The notes below the pieces were generated by a model. That model saw nothing but the letters and a program-made list of their open reading frames with translations. It searched no databases and had not been told where the DNA came from. Below, in pieces: positions 1 through 9,259 of a DNA stretch of 64,000 nt (positions are counted from its first letter, which is position 1; every line of letters starts with the position of its first letter). The translations under genes were made by a program, and so were the position numbers. The DNA is taken from assembly GCF_009647655.1 (NCBI RefSeq), contig NZ_WJFD01000001.1, forward strand, positions 1,736,001-1,800,000. Direction: 5' to 3'. The stretch is from Chitinophaga sp. SYP-B3965. Lineage in GTDB: Bacteria > Bacteroidota > Bacteroidia > Chitinophagales > Chitinophagaceae.

Positions 1-518
1 GCTTCATCGGGCAATAATGAATGATCTACAATTGGAATATTCCCATAAAACAGGAATAATTCAAGGTGATACCAGGCCCTTAAAGCCCTTGCTTCTGCGG
101 CATACCTTTTCTTCAGATCAGGATTTTCCACATAGGCGCCTTCATAATGTTCCAGGAAACGGGAAGCATTTCGGATAAATTTATAATCTTGTGTATATAC
201 CCCTGTTGCGGACCAGGCGGTGTTGGTGGCTAACCCTAATGGATAGTTCTGCCAATCTCCGAAATTCGCTCTGTGAACAGATTCATCAGCAGCTCCTGAG
301 AGATGCATCCTGGAGTTTTCTATATAATCATAATTACCTAATGTGCCGCAGGGTAATCCGCCATAAGCCACGTTAAGCGCTGCTTTCAGATCTGATTCCA
401 GTTTCCACCATTTATCATCTGTTGTAGCTGTTGGATTATCCCTGGTTAAAAAATCTTTATTACAACTAAGCAAAGCCATAACATTGATCAGCAGAAGAAT
501 ATGAATAATTTTTCTCAT
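1..518 (-). CDS. SusD/RagB-family outer-membrane lipoprotein, N-terminal part only
   Basis: This is the first 172 or so codons of a SusD-like protein that runs off the left edge of the window. The start at 518 gives a lipoprotein signal (MRKIIHILLLINVMALLSC) with the lipid-anchored Cys at residue 19, followed by the usual short Asn/Lys linker. The later stretch with RYAAEARALRAWYHLELF is the helical TPR-like core typical of SusD proteins, which cap SusC channels on the cell surface and bind the substrate. It begins 19 bp after the SusC stop on the same strand, so the two are co-transcribed and form a SusCD pair. The substrate cannot be told because the C-terminal part is missing. Confidence 0.93.
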   Translation of the reverse strand, partial: MRKIIHILLLINVMALLSCNKDFLTRDNPTATTDDKWWKLESDLKAALNVAYGGLPCGTLGNYDYIENSRMHLSGAADESVHRANFGDWQNYPLGLATNTAWSATGVYTQDYKFIRNASRFLEHYEGAYVENPDLKKRYAAEARALRAWYHLELFLFYGNIPIVDHSLLPDE

Positions 519-537
519 TTCAGACAATTTTGTGTGA

Positions 538-3500
538 TCAGAAGTTTGCATTGAGGCCAAATGTGTAGACACGCATAATAGGATAAGTTGTCTGATCACC
601 TTTGCTTTCAGGGTCAATCACCTGAAGTTTGGTGAACGTCAGCGGGTTTTGCGCATTCACGTAGATCCGTAATCCTGCCAGTTTTATTTTATTGATCAAT
701 GAGGCACTAAAATTATACCCAAGCTGTACATACTTCACCCTTACAAATGCACCGTTCTCTGCCCAGAAATCTGAGAAATTGCCATTTACCCCCGGAGAAG
801 GCCTCAACCGTGGGAAGCGGGCGGTTGTATTTTGAGGTGTCCAGTAATCCTGATGCCATTTCATGGGAGTTCCCCCTTCACCGCCCACATTTAAGGGCAA
901 TGCGATCCTTCCGTTATAAAAGGTGTTCACTTTCCCAATTCCTGTAAATAGTGTTTCGAAATCAAAATTTTTGAACTTCAAAGACAGGTTGGCGAAAAAG
1001 TTAGATAATGGATCAGTAGGCCCCAGGATCACTTTATCATAATCATTGATCTTACCATCTGGTTTCCCTGTTGCTCCGCCAACATCCTTATACCTTATAT
1101 CTCCGGGTTTTTGTCCATCTATGACAGGTACCTGGGCCTGGCCGTTATTAAAATCTTTCTCCTGCAATAAGCCCTCGCTTTGGAATCCGTAATACTCATC
1201 GAATGAATATCCTTCCTGTTTAATAGTAGTACCTGATTTCAAAGGGTTCTGGGCGAGCGTCAGCAAACGGGTTTTATTATACGAGTATCCCAGGTTCACA
1301 CTGAGCTGCAGGTCTTTTTTGATCGTTTCATTATAACCGATCTTTAACTCCCAGCCCTTGTTCTGCATACTGCCAAAATTGATGGGTGCTACGGGCATTC
1401 CGGATGTAAGTGTGGGTGCGGGATTAACGATCAGATCGGTCGTTTTTTTATCATACACATCAAATGTAAAGTCAACTTTGTTTTTCCATAATGTTACATT
1501 CAATCCAAGATCAAGGATCTTTATTTTCTCCCAGGTTATATCCGGGTTTCCAACGGAAGTTTCAGTTCCATTTCCAGAATTGATGGTTGACTGGTATTTA
1601 TAGGGGTCTATATTGTTATTCCCCAGTAAGCCATAGGAAGCCCTTATCTTAAACTGATCAATCAAAGTAAGCCGCTCCATGAATTTTTCGTTGTGTATAT
1701 TCCATCCTACGGCAACAGATGGAAAATTCCCTGATTTCTTTCCCTGCGCAAACAGAGAAGATGCATCCTGGCGATCACTCACTTCTAACAAATACCTTTC
1801 ATCATAGCTATAGTATACTTTTCCAAAAGCGGATACGAGCGCCTTCTCGCTCCATGCATCCGCATTGTTCAATTCTTTTGAATATCCGGCAATGGCATTG
1901 ATGGAATGTTTACCGAAGTCTTTACGGTAATCCAGGTTTGATCCTATATAATAATAGGATGCCCTGGTTAATGGGCCTGCATCTTTTACATCTGTAAAAT
2001 CGCGGCCGGTTTTCTGGTTGGTGAAATAGTCGAAGAAAATATAGGAGTCCCTGTTATTTTTATAGACGCCTGAAGATACCCTGTAACTGAACTGTCCTTT
2101 TAATTCCAACCCCGGGATGATCTCCCATTTGGGCCGTAAATTAACCAATACGTTATCTTTTATATTATCCTTCGTCCCTCCTCTTTCAAGATTGGCTACG
2201 GGATTCCAGCTTTCGCCATAGGTGCCATAATAAGTATAACCAGGCCGGTCGTCTTTTGCCGGATATTTTGCTGCAATATTGGGAGGAGCCGTATATGCCC
2301 ATCCGATCACCCTTGCTGTTCCATTACTTCCGGCATAAGGCTCTGTTTGCTGTTCCCTTGAGGCAAACAGGTCCATGAACACTACTATGTTCTTTCTAAG
2401 ATCAATACTTGTATTTGCCCTTACCGTTCCGCGGCTGAAACCGGAACTGGTGATCATGCCCTTTTGGGAAAGATAATTGGCGCTCAGTGCAAAACGCGCA
2501 GTGCCTGTGCCGCCGGACACACTCAGGGAGTGCTCCTGAATACCGGCGGTTTTATTAAATACCAGGTCATTCCATTTTGTATCAGGATAATGCACAGGAT
2601 CAGTTCCGGCGGCGGTTTTACTGATAGCATCCGCACTAAACAGCTGACCCTGGCCGCCGCTATTCAGGTCCGCCAGGTTCATCATTTTCATATAGGTAGC
2701 GGCATCCACAAAATCGGGTATATAAGTAGGTGCCTGCACTCCGCCATATGCATTATACTGTACTTTCACTTTGCCTGCCTTCCCTCTTTTTGTAGTAATA
2801 ACAATTACACCATTGCCTGCCCTTGCTCCATAGATGGATGCTGCCGCGGCATCTTTCAGTATGGTTACGCTTTCAACAGTTGCAGGATCCACCCGGTTGA
2901 TGTCAAAAGGAATACCATCTACCAGCACCAATGGATCAGAACCAAGGTTTGATCCAATACCTCTTATTTTGATACTTGCCGCATCACCTCCCGGCAAACC
3001 TGAATTCTGGTTAACAAAGATCCCCGTAGCTCCTCCCTGTAATGCCTGAGACAATTGGGTAATTGGTTTATTGACGATATTCTCCATATTTATTGTCGAA
3101 ACGGAGCTGGCAAGATTCTTTACTTTCTGTGCATTATATCCGATCACTACCACCTGATTAAGCGATGTTTCTTTCTCTTCGAGGGAAATAATAACATTAT
3201 TTGAATTGACAGCAGCCACTTTCAATTCTTTGGAACTATAACCGGAGAAGGAAAAAACCAGTACGTCATTTTCATTCGCCTCAATTTCGAAATAACCCAC
3301 ACTATCTGTAATTACTCCTCTGCCGGCAACACCTTTTATCATTACTGTAACGCCTGGCAGGGGATCTGGCGGCTCTTTTGTTGTTACGACCGTTCCTCTC
3401 ACTTTTCGGGTTGCCTGTTTTACTGCAACTGAGGGTGTTTCATTTTCCCGGACGATTACTGTGTTGCCGGAGATCTTCCAGGTGAGGGGGGTATTTTTCA

Positions 3501-3783
3501 AACATAAGGCCATAAAGGATTCCAGTGATACGTCATTTACTGTTATGGAAACTTTGGCCGCCTGTTTAATCGCGTATACATTATAGAGGAATCTGATCCC
3601 TGTTTTTTTCTGCACCTCTTTGAATACGTCTTCCAGTAAGGCATCCTTTACGGAGATGCTGATCTTTTGCTGGCTGTAGGCGTAAGCGGCCGTCTGCATA
3701 AGAAAGAGAAGGAACAATACGGCAGCGCATTTAACGATGCCTGGTTGCCGCCGGTCTGAGCGTTTTTTCATGCTTTCATACAT
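538..3783 (-). CDS. SusC/RagA-type TonB-dependent receptor with STN domain
   Basis: A 1081-residue outer-membrane TonB-dependent transporter. After a signal peptide (to about residue 38) comes an STN domain (about 41-110, starting QKISISVKDALLEDVF), a carboxypeptidase-regulatory-like beta domain (about 125-205), a plug domain with the SusC signature ARAGNGVIVITTKRGKAGKV, and a long beta-barrel ending in the aromatic terminus FGLNANF. STN domains in this family pass a signal across the periplasm to a FecR protein, and the sigma/FecR pair lies directly upstream on the same strand. Starts at 3783 and at 3771 (MKKRSDRR) are both possible; the second gives a more ordinary signal peptide. It pairs with the truncated SusD just downstream. 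The substrate is unknown. Confidence 0.95.
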   Translation of the reverse strand: MYESMKKRSDRRQPGIVKCAAVLFLLFLMQTAAYAYSQQKISISVKDALLEDVFKEVQKKTGIRFLYNVYAIKQAAKVSITVNDVSLESFMALCLKNTPLTWKISGNTVIVRENETPSVAVKQATRKVRGTVVTTKEPPDPLPGVTVMIKGVAGRGVITDSVGYFEIEANENDVLVFSFSGYSSKELKVAAVNSNNVIISLEEKETSLNQVVVIGYNAQKVKNLASSVSTINMENIVNKPITQLSQALQGGATGIFVNQNSGLPGGDAASIKIRGIGSNLGSDPLVLVDGIPFDINRVDPATVESVTILKDAAAASIYGARAGNGVIVITTKRGKAGKVKVQYNAYGGVQAPTYIPDFVDAATYMKMMNLADLNSGGQGQLFSADAISKTAAGTDPVHYPDTKWNDLVFNKTAGIQEHSLSVSGGTGTARFALSANYLSQKGMITSSGFSRGTVRANTSIDLRKNIVVFMDLFASREQQTEPYAGSNGTARVIGWAYTAPPNIAAKYPAKDDRPGYTYYGTYGESWNPVANLERGGTKDNIKDNVLVNLRPKWEIIPGLELKGQFSYRVSSGVYKNNRDSYIFFDYFTNQKTGRDFTDVKDAGPLTRASYYYIGSNLDYRKDFGKHSINAIAGYSKELNNADAWSEKALVSAFGKVYYSYDERYLLEVSDRQDASSLFAQGKKSGNFPSVAVGWNIHNEKFMERLTLIDQFKIRASYGLLGNNNIDPYKYQSTINSGNGTETSVGNPDITWEKIKILDLGLNVTLWKNKVDFTFDVYDKKTTDLIVNPAPTLTSGMPVAPINFGSMQNKGWELKIGYNETIKKDLQLSVNLGYSYNKTRLLTLAQNPLKSGTTIKQEGYSFDEYYGFQSEGLLQEKDFNNGQAQVPVIDGQKPGDIRYKDVGGATGKPDGKINDYDKVILGPTDPLSNFFANLSLKFKNFDFETLFTGIGKVNTFYNGRIALPLNVGGEGGTPMKWHQDYWTPQNTTARFPRLRPSPGVNGNFSDFWAENGAFVRVKYVQLGYNFSASLINKIKLAGLRIYVNAQNPLTFTKLQVIDPESKGDQTTYPIMRVYTFGLNANF

Positions 3784-4021
3784 TTAAATTTTGCGGAAAG
3801 AAGAGGGCATACCATGCCCGGCCGCAGATGTCAGATCACTGCGTGTCAGGGACGTGGTTGTTGTTATTTTATTTGGTTGAAATGTTTGTTAACCTGTTAT
3901 GCAATTGCGATAAATACTATCCATCCCGTTTTTTCAACCGCCGCAGATGCCGGATCTTACGGCGGTCTATATACTTGATGTTATTTATAATAGATGGATG
4001 AAATTCTTGTTAGAAAGTTGT

Positions 4022-5152
4022 TCACTGTGACGCATATACGGTTCCCTTCTCAATCCTGAAGCGGATGGTTCCTGTCTCTTCCAGCAGCTGCAGGAGATCG
4101 GAAAGTGTATCTGTTCTCGAAATAGTTCCCGTGTACATTTGTTTTTCCAGCCTTCCGGTGTATACGACCTTTACATTGTACCATCGCTGCACCTGCCGCA
4201 TGATGGGCTCAATGCCTTCGTTCCTGAACTGGTAAATACCTGTTTTCCATGAAACGGCATCTTCTACATCCACGTCCTGCACATCGAAGTTATCACTGCC
4301 GGATGTAAGACTACCCTGTTTGCCTGGTTTCAGGACCACGGCACTTTTGGGTGTGCTTAATTTAACAGCTCCTTCCACCAGCACCGTTTTTATCTGGTTT
4401 TCGTCCGGGTAGGCCATCACGTTAAATTGTGTGCCCAGTACGGCAATCTGCATGCCGTTCACCTTCACGATGAAAGGTTTACCAGGAGAGGGCGCCACCT
4501 CAAAATAAGCCTCCCCTTTCAATTCCACTTCACGTGTTGATGAATGGAATGCGGTGGAAAATCTGAGTTCTGTTGCGGAATTGAGCCAGACTTTTGAACC
4601 ATCGGCCAATGTGATCTTATATTGCCCGGTGTTGGGGGTAGTCAATATTTGCCAGGACATATGCCGGGCGCCTAAGTAGGACAGGCTATTGTTCCGTTTC
4701 TCTACCTGTTCACCAATCCGCCCATCCTGTAATGAATCCAGCGCCAGGACAGTGCCGTCTGCGAGATGCAGTGTGGCTTTATCCCCACCTATATATTTAT
4801 GTCCCACCCCTGTTTGGCGAAATGTAGTTTGCGTTGGCCTTTGACGGAGCAGCAGTCCAATGCCAAGGAGCATTCCCACAACGGCCGCAGCTGTCCACCA
4901 AAGCCGGCCATTTCTTCCGATGGTCCGTACTTTAGTATCGATGCCTTTTTGAATGCGGCCATACATTTCCTGCGATAGTTCTTCCTCTATTACAGCGCCC
5001 TGAGCCAAATGCTCTTCAAACCTGCGTTCGAGCATTGCCTTCAGTTCAGGACTGCTATTGTCTGCCAGAAAAGACCGGAGCCATTCGTAATCTTCGTCAG
5101 ACCAGTTTGAACTTTCCAATAATGCTTTGAGCTTTTGCTGTTCGTTTGTCAA
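4022..5152 (-). CDS. FecR-type anti-sigma factor
   Basis: A 376-residue single-pass inner-membrane regulator that holds an ECF sigma factor until the partner SusC receptor signals. The cytoplasmic N-terminal part (1 to about 80) is followed by one membrane segment (LWWTAAAVVGMLLGIGLLL), a FecR domain with the motifs WLNSATELRFS and GEAYFEVA, and a C-terminal DUF4974 domain that would contact the receptor STN domain. The frame opens with TTG at 5152; an in-frame stop lies 15 bp upstream and the next ATG is some 40 codons in, inside the conserved N-terminal region, so TTG is the likely start. It lies 71 bp after the sigma gene and 238 bp before SusC, and I see no clear regulatory element in that 238 bp gap. 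Confidence 0.92.
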   Translation of the reverse strand: MTNEQQKLKALLESSNWSDEDYEWLRSFLADNSSPELKAMLERRFEEHLAQGAVIEEELSQEMYGRIQKGIDTKVRTIGRNGRLWWTAAAVVGMLLGIGLLLRQRPTQTTFRQTGVGHKYIGGDKATLHLADGTVLALDSLQDGRIGEQVEKRNNSLSYLGARHMSWQILTTPNTGQYKITLADGSKVWLNSATELRFSTAFHSSTREVELKGEAYFEVAPSPGKPFIVKVNGMQIAVLGTQFNVMAYPDENQIKTVLVEGAVKLSTPKSAVVLKPGKQGSLTSGSDNFDVQDVDVEDAVSWKTGIYQFRNEGIEPIMRQVQRWYNVKVVYTGRLEKQMYTGTISRTDTLSDLLQLLEETGTIRFRIEKGTVYASQ

Positions 5153-5223
5153 TGAAGGAAAGAATTAAGTATCTAATAATAAATACGCGGGAATTGATGA
5201 AATGAGGGGGTGAGAGAAAAAAA

Positions 5224-5775
5224 TTATCCCGGGCCTGTTTTTTGGGGAAGGTGCATACGGAGAAAAGCCACTGCTTTTTTGAGGTATTCGTTAACGGTAT
5301 GTTTAGAGATGCCTAGTTCTGCTGAAGCTTCGCTGTAGGTTTTTTCTTCCAGCTTGCAAAGCTCCAGGACCCTTTTCTGTTGAGGGGAAAGCTGGTTGAT
5401 GAGGGCATAGAGTTCCTGGGAGGCGGTTTCGTTAATGTCATTAACACCCTGTAATGCAAAATAATCTCCCAGGTCACGCATGGCGGCTGTATGGCGGGCC
5501 CTGCCCCGAAGGAAATCAAGGCTGCGGTTATAACTGATGACAAACAAAAAACCTTTGGGGGATACTTCGGCGTTGAGCGCACTGCGTTTATTCCAAAGTG
5601 TGATAAAAACGTCCTGAACAATGTCCATTGCGTCCTCTTTATCACGTATCAATTTTATTACGTTCAGGTAAATTGCGGCATGGTACTGCTTGTATAGCAC
5701 ATCAAAAGCCGATCTGTCGCCCGATTTCAACCTGACTATGAGTTCTCTTTCAGGGATCTCATTCATATGTGGCAT
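5224..5775 (-). CDS. ECF sigma-70 factor (FecI-like, Bacteroidetes type)
   Basis: A 183-residue extracytoplasmic-function sigma factor. Region 2 is seen around residues 10-80 (FDVLYKQYH, DAMDIVQDVFITLWNKR) and the helix-turn-helix region 4 around 125-175 (LSPQQKRVLELCKLEEKTYSEASAELGISK). It is the first gene of a minus-strand set: sigma factor, FecR, SusC, SusD. By family knowledge it directs RNA polymerase to the SusCD promoter once FecR is relieved. Starts at 5775 and 5766 (MNEIPER) are both possible. A divergent or upstream gene is absent and the 288 bp beyond its start carries the terminator of the next operon. Confidence 0.93.
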   Translation of the reverse strand: MPHMNEIPERELIVRLKSGDRSAFDVLYKQYHAAIYLNVIKLIRDKEDAMDIVQDVFITLWNKRSALNAEVSPKGFLFVISYNRSLDFLRGRARHTAAMRDLGDYFALQGVNDINETASQELYALINQLSPQQKRVLELCKLEEKTYSEASAELGISKHTVNEYLKKAVAFLRMHLPQKTGPG

Positions 5776-6000
5776 GTTAGGTGTTAGCTTTATCTTGCAA
5801 TCTCTGTTGGGCTAAAATAGAAAAATGTAACAAAATACGCTTCTGCAGGGATACTTATAGTAGGATATTAGCAAAGCTTGGGCCAAATTAAGCATTATGC
5901 TTGATGGTTGCTATTAAGTGTTAATTCTGGCTATGAGGATTGTGAATCCAACACCAGTTAATAATTTATTCCTACAATAAGGCGACAACTTCCCCTTAAT

Positions 6001-6036
6001 AAAAAAAAACGGCTGCCCGCGTATGCGGGCAGCCGT
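6001..6036 (-). terminator. Rho-independent terminator of the glycosidase gene
   Basis: A perfect 12-bp stem (6009-6020 paired with 6025-6036, GC-rich, 4-nt loop) is followed on the minus strand by a run of nine to ten T. It lies 28 bp past the stop of the gene at 6064-8400, which it must end. Confidence 0.93.
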
Positions 6037-6063
6037 AAATATTTAGGGCATTTCAAATACTAT

Positions 6064-8400
6064 TTAGTTCCCCAGCTTGAGGAGTTTCAATATCTGCCGC
6101 TTAGTACCCTGTGTGATCTCTACATAGTAGATTCCACCATGGTAATTACCACCTATCGTAATCAAACTATTCGGTGCAATATTATTCCTGGTCTCTACCA
6201 GCTGACCATTATTGTTGTACACCCTGATGCTCAATGGCAGCGGATCTTTGCTCGCCATCAGGAGTATGAACTGATGAATGGTTGGGTTAGGCATAGCTAC
6301 TACTGCAAGGCCATCTCCATGCGTCCATGGTTTGTTGGATGGTACCAGTACATCTGTTGATTGAACGCTTACATTACCTGAAGCATCTGTTGATGTAACC
6401 TTGATAGTGTAGATCCGTCCGTTACCGAGTATGTTACGTTCTGCACGCAGCCTGATATGATGATCATCTATCACTTCCCAATCAGGTGCGCCATTCACGG
6501 CTTCATTGCTGGTAATGGTGATCACATTTGTAACAGCGCCGCATTCAGCTATGGTGTAATTCAGCGTCACTGCCTTCATCTGGTTGTTAGCATTGGTGAT
6601 GATGAAAGGATCAGCCGCTAACCCGGTGATCTGCGGAGGAATAGTATCTCTCACGATCACCGCAAAAGAACAGGTATCCGCTTTACCACCTGCATTGGTA
6701 GCAATCAGGCGGATGATATCGTTATGTGACACAGCACTTCCCGGCGCAGGCAACTGCGTAAGCGTTATACCTCTCGGATCATTCACCAAAGCCAGTGAAC
6801 GGTAATCCGGTAATGGCGCTGTGCAGGAAGCCGAAGCAGTCAGCTCCTGGTCTCCGGGGCAAAGGATATCCGGTGCCTGGTTAGCGGAGAGATTGGATAA
6901 ACCGCTTTCATTGTGAAACCTGTCCACCGCCGTTACGGCGTAGTAGTAAGTAGTATTGGGCACAATGGTTTTATCTGTGAAAGTTGTCTGATCTCTTGTA
7001 GTGATGAAGTAGATGTTATTCGTATCCATCACAGGATCTTCAGAACGGTAGATCACAAACTGGCGGGCTTTATCCATTTCATCTGTGGTACTGGCAGTAT
7101 TGGTCCAGGTTAATGCAATGGAATCCAGGCCGTAAGGTGTAGCATTTAAAGCGATGGGCGCTGCGGGCGGCGCATTGTCCCGCCAGAGCATCACCGGCAG
7201 TAAGGCTGGCTTTTTGTAGAAATCCAGCCGGAGGGAGTCTCTGAAACCTAAGCGGGTAGCAGAGCGCAGGCTGGAAGTATTATAGATGGCCTGGCCATAG
7301 ATATTGGCGTACAGGCTGTCGCGGTTCATCCTTACTTCATTGGGGATCTGTTTGGGGTCCATCCATGGTGCGGCCTGTGCGGCATCATTTACTTTATATC
7401 CGGCCATACCGATGTAGATATGACGGCCGTAAGCATTGTTATTCCACCAGGGTATGATAGCGGCATAGTTAGCACCCGGCTGCCCGATGTACCAGTATAC
7501 CTGTGGCATGATATAATCCACCCATCCTTCCTGCAACCATTTACGTGTATCTGCATACAAGGTGGTATAATGTTCCAGTCCGGAGGTTGGTGTACCAATA
7601 GCAGGATTGGTGCTGTTCCTGTAAATACCGGAAGGAGACACACCAAATTTCACCCATGGTTTGATCACACGGATGCTGTCGTAGATCCTTTTGATGAGGA
7701 TGCTCACGTTATCCCGGCGCCAGTCTGCTTTTACTGCGAACCCGCGCGGGTCTGCAGCAAAGGAAGCGGAGTCATTATAAGGTGTGGTGCCGGCGGGTGC
7801 GGCAGGTGGATAGAAGTAATCATCGAAGTGAATGCCATCTACATCGTAACGGGTAACGATATCATCTACTACCGAAGTGATATAATCCCTTACCTGTGGC
7901 AGTCCCGGATCCAGTACCCTTAAAGTGCCCTGGCTCAGCAGCCATTCAGGATGTTGCTTCGCTACGTGGGTAGCGGCAAAAACAGGCAGGTTATTGGAAT
8001 TCCCTACTGCGCGGTAAGGATTGAGCCAGGCATGAAATTCCATACCGCGTTTATGACACTCTTCAATAGCAAACTCCATGGGGTCCCAGGGTGTGCCCGG
8101 TGCAACACCCTGCGTACCGGTAAGGTCTGCAGACCAGGGTTCTATGGGGCTGTTATACATGGCATCGCACTGGCTGCGCATCTGTACGTATAACACATTG
8201 AGCCCGGTGGCTTTGTGATGATCAGCAATGGTGATGAAGGCGGCCCTTTGCTGTGCAGGTGTTTGCGTGCGGTTGGGCCAGTCTATTCCCGTGTAGGTAG
8301 CTACCCATGCACCACGCAATTCCCGTTTGGGGGCTTGCTGGGCAAAAGCCAGGAAGGGTATTAAACAACACAGGAGGATAACGTGTAGAATTCTAGGCAT
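6064..8400 (-). CDS. Secreted family-10-like glycoside hydrolase (GHL10/DUF187) with T9SS sorting domain
   Basis: A 778-residue exported enzyme. A signal peptide (1 to about 20, ending LAFAQQ) leads into a TIM-barrel GHL10 domain (about 25-410) that opens with the family hallmark RELRGAWVATYTGIDWP and contains FHAWLNPYR and VDGIHFDDYFYP, the latter with acidic residues in the expected active-site strand. A fibronectin type III-like domain follows (about 415-515), then a HYR-like domain (about 518-590), further beta-rich sequence and a C-terminal T9SS type A sorting domain (about 700-778, with MPNPT and GIYYVEI). It should be secreted by the type IX system and act on an extracellular glycan. 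Relatives include enzymes annotated as acting on peptidoglycan-like or other glycans; the substrate is not evident. Monocistronic, with its own terminator. Confidence 0.92.
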   Translation of the reverse strand: MPRILHVILLCCLIPFLAFAQQAPKRELRGAWVATYTGIDWPNRTQTPAQQRAAFITIADHHKATGLNVLYVQMRSQCDAMYNSPIEPWSADLTGTQGVAPGTPWDPMEFAIEECHKRGMEFHAWLNPYRAVGNSNNLPVFAATHVAKQHPEWLLSQGTLRVLDPGLPQVRDYITSVVDDIVTRYDVDGIHFDDYFYPPAAPAGTTPYNDSASFAADPRGFAVKADWRRDNVSILIKRIYDSIRVIKPWVKFGVSPSGIYRNSTNPAIGTPTSGLEHYTTLYADTRKWLQEGWVDYIMPQVYWYIGQPGANYAAIIPWWNNNAYGRHIYIGMAGYKVNDAAQAAPWMDPKQIPNEVRMNRDSLYANIYGQAIYNTSSLRSATRLGFRDSLRLDFYKKPALLPVMLWRDNAPPAAPIALNATPYGLDSIALTWTNTASTTDEMDKARQFVIYRSEDPVMDTNNIYFITTRDQTTFTDKTIVPNTTYYYAVTAVDRFHNESGLSNLSANQAPDILCPGDQELTASASCTAPLPDYRSLALVNDPRGITLTQLPAPGSAVSHNDIIRLIATNAGGKADTCSFAVIVRDTIPPQITGLAADPFIITNANNQMKAVTLNYTIAECGAVTNVITITSNEAVNGAPDWEVIDDHHIRLRAERNILGNGRIYTIKVTSTDASGNVSVQSTDVLVPSNKPWTHGDGLAVVAMPNPTIHQFILLMASKDPLPLSIRVYNNNGQLVETRNNIAPNSLITIGGNYHGGIYYVEITQGTKRQILKLLKLGN

Positions 8401-8476
8401 GTGAGGGGAGATTTTGGTTTACATTATATAAGATCGTTTCACCGCCTTTCACCGTTATCCCTTCCTAAAATAAAAA

Positions 8477-8511
8477 ATGACTGCCCCCTGTTTAAGAGAA
8501 CAGCCATTGCC
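8477..8511 (-). terminator. Weak terminator-like hairpin
   Basis: An imperfect hairpin (inner CTGTT/AACAG with a 6-nt loop, outer TGACTG/CAGCCA with a G-U pair and a bulge) precedes a T-rich run on the minus strand, 18 bp past the stop of the gene at 8529. It would separate that gene from the glycosidase. Confidence 0.5.
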
Positions 8512-8528
8512 TTCTAAACCTGCTCACA

Positions 8529-9167
8529 TCAGATACGGGGTATTGATGCGATGTTCCTGTGTTGCGCAGCAGTTAACGCAAAACCTTTTGTTACATCCCA
8601 GATGACTTTCTGTGCCATTGCATGATCATGCTCATCTTTCAGGTCCTTATCCTGCAACAATTCCATGATTACTTTCAGATCCTGGTCATCTGAAACAGGG
8701 CCCAGCTTATACTTATCTTTTGCTTTTGTAATGTCCCGTTCTTCGTTCAGGCAGAACAGTGCCAGGTTATGGCTGGTAGTACTTCCTGCAGGCACTACGA
8801 TCGCTTCCTCCTTTATTAATATACCGTTCTGTGTTTTCTCATCCAGGGAAATGAAAGTGAGGCCGGCAGGAAGGATCACTGTAACTGGTTGGGATGTTTT
8901 ATTGCGTAAGCCAAGGCGTACGCTTACAAGGCCGCCTGCGCCCAATTCACAGTTGGTACCGAAATCATATCCCGGTATTGCTTTTTTAGCCAGTACAATG
9001 CCTTGCGGCAGTTTAAATGCGGGGCCTGTAACTAATATTCCGGGGCCTTTAGTTACTTCCTGGTTTACTACGGGGGTTGGGCGGGGGCTTTTGTGGTGCT
9101 TGGCGCCGGCTATGATAACCGTGAACGAGCATACGAGCCAAACAAACAATTGAATTAACTTTTTCAT
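8529..9167 (-). CDS. Exported protein of unknown function
   Basis: A 212-residue protein that I do not recognise. Residues 1-22 form a signal peptide (MKKLIQLFVWLVCSFTVIIA), so it is exported; a short basic, proline-rich linker follows. The middle (about 65-140) has alternating hydrophobic residues with VSVRLGLRNKTSQPVTVILP and looks like an immunoglobulin-like or transthyretin-like beta sandwich. The C-terminal third is charged and helical (KVIMELLQDKDLKDEHDHA). It stands alone between two same-strand genes, 92 bp after the large TlpA gene. The residues conserved in thioester or pilus domains are not obvious. A structural or surface role is only a guess. Confidence 0.75.
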   Translation of the reverse strand: MKKLIQLFVWLVCSFTVIIAGAKHHKSPRPTPVVNQEVTKGPGILVTGPAFKLPQGIVLAKKAIPGYDFGTNCELGAGGLVSVRLGLRNKTSQPVTVILPAGLTFISLDEKTQNGILIKEEAIVVPAGSTTSHNLALFCLNEERDITKAKDKYKLGPVSDDQDLKVIMELLQDKDLKDEHDHAMAQKVIWDVTKGFALTAAQHRNIASIPRI

Positions 9168-9259
9168 TTTATTTTATCCTTTTGACGGCGCAAAGATAAA
9201 ACCATCCAACAGAACGGATGCTACGCCAAACGGATCAAAACCTACGACAAACGGATAAA

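Noticed and set aside
2464..2952. A 162-codon open frame opposite SusC
   Set aside because: It overlaps the plug domain of a clear SusC gene and has no family-like sequence.
7420..7923. A 167-codon open frame on the plus strand opposite the glycosidase
   Set aside because: It lies wholly antisense to a gene with strong family signatures and itself has no motif or plausible start context.
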